A program made the translations under genes and the position numbers. This document shows, piece after piece, positions 6,621-12,355 of a stretch of 12,355 nucleotides of DNA (positions are counted from its first letter, which is position 1; every line of letters begins with the position of its first letter). Location: contig JANRCF010000050.1 in assembly GCA_030727085.1 (NCBI GenBank), positions 1-12,355 on the forward strand, written 5' to 3'. The notes beneath the pieces were generated by a model. It worked only from the letters and a program-made list of their open reading frames with translations. It ran no database searches and was not told the origin of the DNA. This DNA is from Alphaproteobacteria bacterium (GTDB taxonomy: Bacteria > Pseudomonadota > Alphaproteobacteria > Paracaedibacterales > CAIOTO01).

Positions 6621-6649
6621 TTGATCTTGATAGATAAACCATAGATAAT
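6621..6649 (+). promoter_or_regulatory. Putative sigma70 promoter of the MscS gene
   Basis: TTGATC (6621-6626) and GATAAT (6644-6649, five of six matches) are separated by 17 bases and lie 27 bases before the MscS start codon. The spacing and -10 are good. Confidence 0.55.
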
Positions 6650-6676
6650 TGAGAAAATATTTTTTGGTATATCACT

Positions 6677-7819
6677 ATGAAACAATTTCTTGCTGTTACT
6701 TTATTTGTGCTGAGTAGTTTGTTTGCTCATGCTGTTGGGTCGGATTATATTGGCGAAATTGTTAAGCAGGTCATTCAATCAGTGAATGGATCAGTAACAG
6801 CTCAAAAAGAATCGTCAGCAAAAGATGATTCTCCAAATAAAAGCCCGGAATCCAAAGCATCAAATCTTGATCAACGTGAAAAATCTCAAAAATCACAAGG
6901 TCAAAAATCATATGGTAAGAGTCGCCAGGCTTTAAAGTCAGAATCTATGCGAGAAGATTTTTCTGACGTGAGTGATCTCGATGATTTTGAACAATACTTA
7001 CTTAGCATAAAATGGAAATTCTTACTTTTTAAAATTCTGAAAATAATAATGATCATCTCAATGTCTGTTTTCATTTGGCGCGTTTCAAACAAGGCTGTTC
7101 AACAATATCTTTCTAAATTATCCTTTTTTAAAACAGTTTCAATGCATTCAAGCGCTGGTACACAGTCTTTGATTAAAACAGTTTCTCCTATTGTTAAGTC
7201 AGTATTTCACTGGGTTTTAATTATACTAACTTTATTAATTGTTTTGAGTGAGCTTAACATTAATATAGTTCCTGTTATTTTTGGTTTCAGTATCGTTGGT
7301 GTTGCTTTTACTATTGGTTCACAAACGCTTATGAAAGATTTAGTGAATGGCATTTTGATGCTATTTGAGGGGAATGTTGCTGTTGGCGATGTGGTCATAA
7401 TTGGTGATAAAACAGGTACTGTAGAATCATTATCCTTACGTGCGTTGTTATTACGTCATTTTACGGGTGAGCTTCAAACGATTCCTCTTTCAGAAGTAGT
7501 GTCTCTTATTAATTGTTCTCGTGATTATTCAGTCGCTGTTGTGCAGTTTGTGGTTGACCCAAAGGCTTTAGTGCCAAGTATTCAAGCAGCGCTCACTGAG
7601 ACGTATCAATCGATGAAAGTAGATCGTAAATTTGGTTCATACATTAAAGGCGAACTGAGTGCTGTAGGTGTTAAAAAAATGTCGGAAATTGGCGTGACGA
7701 TGTCAGCGAGTATCCTTATCAAGCCTGATCCAACAAAAGATTTCATTTCTGCATTCAATCGTCTTTTTTATGAACGTTTGCAGGCACACGAAGTGCCGTT
7801 AGCGTATGCACGTGTTTAA
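6677..7819 (+). CDS. MscS-family small-conductance mechanosensitive channel
   Basis: This inner-membrane channel probably opens under membrane tension and releases solutes on osmotic down-shock. The 380-residue protein begins with a signal peptide-like segment (1-20, ending FAHAVG). A Ser/Lys/Gln-rich hydrophilic stretch follows (about 43-95), presumably periplasmic. Membrane segments lie at about 115-135 and 172-192, then the pore-lining helix region (about 196-231) with GFSIVGVAFTIGSQTLMKDL and NGILMLFEG. The MscS beta domain follows, with VGDVVIIGDKTGTVESLSLR (236-255) and the TIPLSEV segment (268-274), which corresponds to the family's IPN motif. The C-terminal alpha/beta domain (285-380) is present. 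The protein is longer than E. coli MscS (286), mostly from the extra N-terminal part. The start has no clear ribosome binding site. It precedes the fli cluster, 65 bases away, but a functional tie is not evident. Confidence 0.92.
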   Translation: MKQFLAVTLFVLSSLFAHAVGSDYIGEIVKQVIQSVNGSVTAQKESSAKDDSPNKSPESKASNLDQREKSQKSQGQKSYGKSRQALKSESMREDFSDVSDLDDFEQYLLSIKWKFLLFKILKIIMIISMSVFIWRVSNKAVQQYLSKLSFFKTVSMHSSAGTQSLIKTVSPIVKSVFHWVLIILTLLIVLSELNINIVPVIFGFSIVGVAFTIGSQTLMKDLVNGILMLFEGNVAVGDVVIIGDKTGTVESLSLRALLLRHFTGELQTIPLSEVVSLINCSRDYSVAVVQFVVDPKALVPSIQAALTETYQSMKVDRKFGSYIKGELSAVGVKKMSEIGVTMSASILIKPDPTKDFISAFNRLFYERLQAHEVPLAYARV

Positions 7820-7884
7820 TACTTGCGTCAGCTCTAAAAGAGGGCCATAGTCGTAATAAGTGGTTTTTAATAAAATTTTAGTTT

Positions 7885-8202
7885 ATGAATTCCCTGAGAA
7901 AACATCTACAGAATGTTGAAGAGCGCATCCTTGGTTGGCCTGATAATGTTCCTTCATGGGCGCCAGGCATGGATCCAGACGTTGCGTTTGAGGGACTTGA
8001 AGTTGAACTTCAGCAGTTGCTCGCACAAATTGCGGCATTACCATCAGAAGATAGGGCTGAATTCAAACCACTCATTTCAGCGTTTCATGACAATATTCAA
8101 CAGCATCATATTGCAACTGAGCAGCGTCTAAAAGAAATGCAATCGGTTGTTGATACAAGTTTTCAGTACGTTAAAGCTGTACGCGCTTACACGGTAGGAT
8201 AG
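7885..8202 (+). CDS. Hypothetical protein at head of the fliO-fliP cluster
   Basis: I do not recognise this 105-residue protein. It has no signal peptide or membrane segment and is probably mostly helical and cytosolic. Residues 1-30 contain two tryptophans (GWPDNVPSWAPGMDPD). Residues 33-50 are rich in Leu/Gln (EGLEVELQQLLAQIA) and 70-95 form an amphipathic helix with HDNIQQHHIATEQRLKEM. Size and helical character are reminiscent of flagellar export chaperones of the FliT/FlgN kind, but no motif proves this. The FliO start follows five bases after its stop, so it is very probably co-transcribed and co-translated with fliO and fliP. This is the best argument for a flagellar role. The ATG has a poor ribosome binding site; a weak promoter-like pair (TTGCGT-N17-CATAGT, 7823-7851) lies upstream. 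Confidence 0.75.
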   Translation: MNSLRKHLQNVEERILGWPDNVPSWAPGMDPDVAFEGLEVELQQLLAQIAALPSEDRAEFKPLISAFHDNIQQHHIATEQRLKEMQSVVDTSFQYVKAVRAYTVG

Positions 8203-8207
8203 TTTGA

Positions 8208-8522
8208 ATGATTCATGTGGTGGCCGCTTTTTGTATTGTTCTTGGTTTGATGTTTGCATCGCTTTATGGTCTTCGTTACTTCCAACAAAAACAGTGGTTT
8301 GCAAAACTAGGTCTTCATCCTAAAAAACTAGAAGTATTAGAGTCATTGGCACTTGATCAAAAGCGCCGCATTGTCTGGATTCGCCATGAATCAGAAGCAT
8401 ATCTTGTTTTGCTTGGGGCTAACCAAGACGTTGTGTTGAAGGGGCCTGTGCCATACGAATCAACAAATGTTGCTAATAGAGACGCATTTTCTGATCAAAA
8501 TTTAATTGAGGCCTCTGCATGA
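8208..8522 (+). CDS. fliO: Flagellar biosynthesis protein FliO
   Basis: FliO is a small single-pass membrane protein that helps assemble the FliP ring of the flagellar type III export gate. The 104-residue protein has one N-terminal membrane segment (about 2-22, HVVAAFCIVLGLMFASLYGL). A short cytosolic FliO domain follows (about 40-82), with LEVLESLALDQKRRIVWIRH and YLVLLGANQDVVL, typical of the family (LD-x-KRRLVLVR, LLLLG). The tail is short and polar. AGGA lies eight bases before the ATG. The stop overlaps the fliP start (ATGA), which strongly supports the assignment because fliO sits directly before fliP in most genomes. Confidence 0.85.
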   Translation: MIHVVAAFCIVLGLMFASLYGLRYFQQKQWFAKLGLHPKKLEVLESLALDQKRRIVWIRHESEAYLVLLGANQDVVLKGPVPYESTNVANRDAFSDQNLIEASA

Positions 8523-9247
8523 AGCAACGTTGGTGGATTCCATTATGTTTTATTATTTTCTTAATAACACCAGTGTCTGCTGATACCTTTACGCTTGATT
8601 TAGGGACAAGCGGCGGCTCTATGATGGGGCGCATGATTCAGTTGTTGATTATGATGACGGTGTTAACGCTTGCTCCGTCAATTGTGATGATGGTGACATC
8701 ATTTACGCGCATCGTTGTGGTTTTTTCGTTTGTGCGAAGCGCGCTTGGTACACAGCAATCGCCGCCAAATATGATTTTGCTAAGCTTAGCAATGTTTTTA
8801 ACTGTTTTTATAATGGCACCAACCTTTGAAAAGGCATTTGACGAGGGGATTCAGCCTTTAATCGAAGAAAAAATATCAGAAAAAGAGGCGTTTGAAAAAA
8901 CGTCAAAACCTTTCCAGATTTTCATGCTTAGGAACGTGCGCGAGAAAGATTTACGTCTTTTTGCTGACATTGCAAAGATAGAAACAATAAAAGCACCTGA
9001 AGACACCCCTTTGCGCATACTCGTGCCTGCATTCATTATTAGTGAACTTAAGCGTGCATTTGAAATTGGTTTTCTGATTTTTATTCCATTTCTAATCATC
9101 GATATGGTCATTGCATCAGTGCTGATGTCGATGGGTATGATGATGTTGCCTCCAGCGATGATTTCAATGCCATTTAAACTGATTTTCTTTGTGTTGGTGG
9201 ATGGTTGGCATTTGCTGTGTGGCAGCTTAGTCAATAGTTTTAGGTAA
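8519..9247 (+). CDS. fliP: Flagellar export gate protein FliP
   Basis: FliP forms the core of the flagellar export gate with FliQ and FliR, in the inner membrane at the base of the flagellum. The protein is 242 residues, normal for FliP. It has a cleavable signal peptide (1-21, ending PVSA), then membrane helices at about 38-60 and 84-105. Family motifs are clear: VMMVTSFTRIVVVFSFVRSA (56-75), LGTQQSPPNMIL (76-87), a periplasmic domain (about 105-165), then PAFIISELKRAFEIGF (170-185) and the last membrane helices ending SMPFKLIFFVLVDGWHL (216-232). The start overlaps the fliO stop by four bases, and GAGG lies seven bases upstream. No fliQ, fliR or flhA follows; these must be elsewhere. Confidence 0.97.
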   Translation: MKQRWWIPLCFIIFLITPVSADTFTLDLGTSGGSMMGRMIQLLIMMTVLTLAPSIVMMVTSFTRIVVVFSFVRSALGTQQSPPNMILLSLAMFLTVFIMAPTFEKAFDEGIQPLIEEKISEKEAFEKTSKPFQIFMLRNVREKDLRLFADIAKIETIKAPEDTPLRILVPAFIISELKRAFEIGFLIFIPFLIIDMVIASVLMSMGMMMLPPAMISMPFKLIFFVLVDGWHLLCGSLVNSFR

Positions 9248-9259
9248 GAGCTATATTAT

Positions 9260-10156
9260 ATGTTGCTTAGTGTTTCAAATTTTATGCGTAACATTATTAT
9301 TTTGTTAATTTCTGCCATCGCTAATGTTGGCACTAGTTCTGCTGAAACAAATACAGCAATTATTGATCAAAATGCCCTTGATAAAAATGAAATTGTAAAG
9401 CAAGCCCTGGAAGAATTAGTCCTTAAGCTAAAAGTGTATACTGTGTACGATCAAAATGGACTTATTCAGCTTATCCGCCATGGACGGCCGAGTGATGGTG
9501 GTTACGTTGTGCCGAAGGTTGCCTTTGAGAAAGCCGATGTTCTTTTGGGGTATGGTATTGCTGATGATATTTCGTTTGAGGAAAGTTTTTCAGCATTATA
9601 TCAAAAGCCATCTTTTGGGTTTGATTGCGGTGTTACAAACATCCAAATAAATAATAATTTATGCACCTTTATTCCTGAATGTATTGAAAATGATGGTAAT
9701 GTCTATGCACATCAAAAGAGCTCTGGAAAAGTTTCAACGTTTTCGGCTCAACTGAAAAGATTGCAAATTGAAAATAAAAAATTATTTATAAAGATGGATA
9801 TTGAAGGCGCTGAATTTGCAGCGTTTGAAGGTATACAAGATTCCTTTGCCAATATCACAGGGATCGTCTTGGAAATTCACTTTGCACATGATAATCAGAT
9901 TTTTCTGGCGAATAGATTGTTAGAAAAATTGTTGAAAGATTTTTATCTTGTTCATTTACATGCCAATAATTGTTCGCTTGTCACGTTCCAAACAAAATAT
10001 TCAAAAGGTAATATGCCAAGGGTTGTAGAGTTGACATTTATCAACAAAAATTTAGTTACACATGCTGCCTTGGCGGAAAGCCAGACTTATCCTTTGCCAA
10101 TTGATATGGAAAATTGTCCGACGTATCCACTAAATAGATTTGAAATATTGAAGTGA
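9260..10156 (+). CDS. FkbM-type methyltransferase-like protein with signal peptide
   Basis: The C-terminal part matches the FkbM methyltransferase family: GYVVPKVAFEKADVLLGYGI (81-100) with the SAM-binding-like glycines, FDCG (121-124), and the highly characteristic KMDIEGAEFAAFEGI (178-192). FkbM proteins are O-methyltransferases, often acting on sugars or polyketides. What is unusual is the N-terminus. Residues 9-29 (MRNIIILLISAIANVGTSSA) look like a Sec signal peptide with a TSSA cleavage site, which would send the protein out of the cytosol, where SAM is not normally found. A second ATG (9284) begins right at this hydrophobic segment. It may be a lipid- or glycan-related protein that has lost or changed its catalytic role. 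It begins 12 bases after fliP and could be co-transcribed with it. No clear ribosome binding site is visible; substrate unknown. Confidence 0.8.
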   Translation: MLLSVSNFMRNIIILLISAIANVGTSSAETNTAIIDQNALDKNEIVKQALEELVLKLKVYTVYDQNGLIQLIRHGRPSDGGYVVPKVAFEKADVLLGYGIADDISFEESFSALYQKPSFGFDCGVTNIQINNNLCTFIPECIENDGNVYAHQKSSGKVSTFSAQLKRLQIENKKLFIKMDIEGAEFAAFEGIQDSFANITGIVLEIHFAHDNQIFLANRLLEKLLKDFYLVHLHANNCSLVTFQTKYSKGNMPRVVELTFINKNLVTHAALAESQTYPLPIDMENCPTYPLNRFEILK

Positions 10157-10307
10157 AGTGTTGATTTTTTTAAAATAATAATGGAATTGTATGTTTTTAT
10201 ATAAATGAATCATACGCGTAAAGGATTAAATATTTCATATTATATCTTGAAGATCAAGAGAAAATAGATTATATTGACTTGTGTGCTTAAAAGATTCATT
10301 AAGGAAT

Positions 10308-10313
10308 TATAAT
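10308..10313 (+). promoter_or_regulatory. -10 box of the tRNA-Arg gene
   Basis: A perfect TATAAT lies 10 bases before the tRNA 5' end. The -35 at the right distance is poor. A TTGACT lies at 10274-10279 but is 28 bases away, too far to pair with it. Confidence 0.6.
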
Positions 10314-10323
10314 CATTTTTTGT

Positions 10324-10400
10324 GCGCCCTTAGCTCAGCTGGATAGAGCGGCAGCCTTCTAAGCTGTAGGTCAGAGGTTCGAATCCTCTAGGGCGTGCCA
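10324..10400 (+). tRNA. tRNA-Arg (anticodon UCU)
   Basis: The 77 bases fold into a complete cloverleaf. The acceptor stem GCGCCCT/AGGGCGT has one G-T pair at the end; the D arm is GCTC..GAGC. The anticodon stem GCAGC/GCTGT holds the loop CTTCTAA with anticodon TCT (reads AGA and AGG, arginine). The T arm AGAGG-TTCGAAT-CCTCT is perfect. Discriminator G and an encoded CCA end complete it. The gene lies 69 bases before typA and may share a transcript with it. Confidence 0.97.
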
Positions 10401-10469
10401 TTTTTATTTAAATTGATCCTTGAGTTTAAGCAATTCGTAATTAACTTTTATTCCAACGAGATTTTTAAA

Positions 10470-12290
10470 ATGACACAACTTCGCAATCTTGCGATTATCG
10501 CTCACGTTGACCACGGGAAAACAACCCTTGTTGATGCTCTACTTAAGCAAAGCGGAACATTCCGCGCTAACCAAAACGTTGCAGAACGCGCAATGGATTC
10601 GAATGACCTTGAACGTGAACGTGGCATTACGATTCTTGCAAAATGCACATCGATTCTTTGGGAAGATATCCGTTTTAATATCGTTGATACACCAGGTCAC
10701 GCCGACTTTGGCGGTGAAGTTGAGCGAATTTTAAGCATGGTTGATGGCGTTGTTTTGCTTGTCGATGCTGCAGAAGGCCCTATGCCACAAACAAAGTTTG
10801 TTCTCTCAAAAGCGTTAAAGCTTGGTTTTAAGCCAATCGTTGTAATTAACAAAATTGATCGTTCAGATGCACGCCAAGATGAAGTGTTAGAAGAAATTTT
10901 TGACTTGTTTATCGCACTTGATGCGAATGATGCACAGCTTGATTTCCCGGTACTTTACGCATCGGGCCGCGCAGGTTGGTCTGTGACTGAGCTTACGGAC
11001 GAACGCAAAGATTTGCAGCCACTCTTTAAAAAGATTTCCGAACATATTCCAGCGCCAACGTTTGGTGATGGTCCATTTACTATGCTTGTTACAACACGCG
11101 AGTATGACCCTTATCTTGGTCGTGTTTTGACTGGGCGTATTCATAGCGGTGTAGCTAAGTTAAATAGTTCTATTAAAGTACTAAGCCACAAAGGTGATGT
11201 TGTTGAAACAGGACGCATTTCAAAGCTGCTTTCATTCCGTGGGCTTGATCGTACTCCTGTTGAAGAAGCATCTGCTGGTGACATTGTTGTTATAGCAGGT
11301 CTTCAGGTGGCAAACGTTTCAGATACTATTTGTGCACCAGAAATTAGTGTTCCGTTGCCTGCACAACCAATTGATCCACCAACATTGGCAATGACATTTT
11401 CTGTCAATGATTCACCTTTAGCTGGTCGTGAAGGAACTAAAGTTACATCACGTATCGTTGGTGAACGTTTGATGCGTGAAGCAGAAGGCAACGTTGCTTT
11501 AAAAATCACTGAAACAGCTGAAAAAGATGGATTCGAAGTTGCCGGTCGTGGTGAGTTACAGTTAGGCGTTCTTATTGAAACAATGCGCCGCGAAGGTTTC
11601 GAGCTTTCTATTAGCCGCCCACGTGTTATTTACAAACGTGATCCAATCACAGACGAACGTTTAGAGCCAATTGAAGAAGTTCAGATTGACGTTGATGATG
11701 AATATGTTGGTTCTGTTGTTGAATCGATGAGTCTTCGTAAAGCTGAGTTACAAGATATGCGCCCATCAGGCGGTGGAAAAACACGTGTTATATTCCATGC
11801 GCCATCACGCGGTTTGATTGGGTACCACGGGTCATTTTTAACAGAAACACGTGGAACAGGTATTATGAGCCGTGTATTCCATGCATATGCACCATATCGT
11901 GGAGTTATTGAAGGTCGCCGTAATGGTGTGCTTATTTCTAATGGCGCTGGTGATTCTGTGGATTATGCACTTTGGAAAATAGAAGATCGTGGAACTCTCT
12001 TTATAGGTGGCGGCGTGCCTATTTATGAAGGCATGATCATTGGCGAAAATAGCCGTGAGAATGATATGGAAATAAATGCATTGCGCGCAAAGCAATTAAC
12101 AAACGTACGTGCATCTGGTAAGGATGAAGCCATTCGTTTGGCACCTCCACGTTTAATGTCGCTGGAACAAGCAATTGCATATATTCAAGATGATGAGCGC
12201 GTTGAAGTTACACCAAAAAGCATTCGTTTGCGTAAAGCGTTTTTGGATCCAAATGATCGTAAACGTGAAGAACGTAAGTCAGAAAAATAG
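10470..12290 (+). CDS. typA: Ribosome-associated GTPase TypA/BipA
   Basis: TypA/BipA is a translational GTPase related to EF-G and LepA. It binds the 70S ribosome and supports ribosome assembly and growth under stress and cold. The protein is 606 residues, matching E. coli BipA (607). G motifs are intact: AHVDHGKT (11-18), RGITI (51-55), DTPGH (73-77) and NKID (127-130). Domain II, the EF-G-like domains III and V and the BipA-specific C-terminus follow; the ELQLGVLIETMRREGFE segment and GYHGSFLTETRGTG are family hallmarks. I chose the ATG at 10470 (MTQLRNLAIIAHVDHGKT). A longer in-frame start (GTG 10395) would lie inside the tRNA gene and add 25 non-conserved residues. The ribosome binding site is weak (CGAG). 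The protein ends RKREERKSEK, and a terminator lies just downstream. Confidence 0.97.
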   Translation: MTQLRNLAIIAHVDHGKTTLVDALLKQSGTFRANQNVAERAMDSNDLERERGITILAKCTSILWEDIRFNIVDTPGHADFGGEVERILSMVDGVVLLVDAAEGPMPQTKFVLSKALKLGFKPIVVINKIDRSDARQDEVLEEIFDLFIALDANDAQLDFPVLYASGRAGWSVTELTDERKDLQPLFKKISEHIPAPTFGDGPFTMLVTTREYDPYLGRVLTGRIHSGVAKLNSSIKVLSHKGDVVETGRISKLLSFRGLDRTPVEEASAGDIVVIAGLQVANVSDTICAPEISVPLPAQPIDPPTLAMTFSVNDSPLAGREGTKVTSRIVGERLMREAEGNVALKITETAEKDGFEVAGRGELQLGVLIETMRREGFELSISRPRVIYKRDPITDERLEPIEEVQIDVDDEYVGSVVESMSLRKAELQDMRPSGGGKTRVIFHAPSRGLIGYHGSFLTETRGTGIMSRVFHAYAPYRGVIEGRRNGVLISNGAGDSVDYALWKIEDRGTLFIGGGVPIYEGMIIGENSRENDMEINALRAKQLTNVRASGKDEAIRLAPPRLMSLEQAIAYIQDDERVEVTPKSIRLRKAFLDPNDRKREERKSEK

Positions 12291-12311
12291 TTGAATTAAT
12301 CCCTATAAACG

Positions 12312-12336
12312 AGGCAGCTTCATCGCTGCCTTTTTT
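12312..12336 (+). terminator. Rho-independent terminator of typA
   Basis: AGGCAGC and GCTGCCT form a 7-bp stem around TTCATC, followed by a run of T's. It lies about 22 bases after the typA stop codon. Confidence 0.9.
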
Positions 12337-12355
12337 ATTGACTCTATTATTTTTT

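Noticed and set aside
10395..10469. Longer typA start at a GTG inside the tRNA gene
   Set aside because: It would add 25 residues not found in TypA and would start translation within the tRNA; the internal ATG at 10470 gives the family's exact N-terminus.

Overview
The window looks like a piece of chromosome from a low-GC alphaproteobacterium, possibly a host-associated flagellated lineage such as the Holosporales. That placement is inferred from the AT-rich composition, the RecA, AccC and TypA sequences, the dispersed flagellar genes and the repeat-like intergenic DNA. It has not been tested phylogenetically.

Left half (1-5906), all genes on the minus strand. An IS66-family transposase runs off the left edge (1-1122). 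A gene-poor stretch separates it from the accB-accC pair, which encodes the biotin carrier and biotin carboxylase subunits of acetyl-CoA carboxylase. The two genes overlap by one base (TAATG). Upstream lies recA with its own terminator. Next come two monocistronic genes for small exported proteins (4801-5274 and 5409-5906), each followed by a bidirectional terminator. These two proteins barely resemble each other overall but share almost identical cysteine spacing, so they look like ancient tandem duplicates of an unrecognised disulfide-rich family. This is the most interesting signal in the window.

Right half (6315-12290), all genes on the plus strand. After a 408-base gene-free divergence zone with a REP-like sequence come a small unknown ORF with a strong ribosome binding site and an MscS-type mechanosensitive channel with its own promoter. 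A compact flagellar cluster follows: an unknown 105-residue protein, FliO and FliP, the membrane parts of the flagellar type III export gate. Twelve bases after fliP sits an FkbM-type methyltransferase-like gene that appears to carry a signal peptide. Then come tRNA-Arg(UCU) with a good -10 box, the ribosome-associated GTPase gene typA/bipA, and a terminator.

Overall this is mostly housekeeping DNA (fatty-acid synthesis, recombination, translation, flagellar export) with an IS copy and several small lineage-specific genes between. No phage, CRISPR or defence system was seen.
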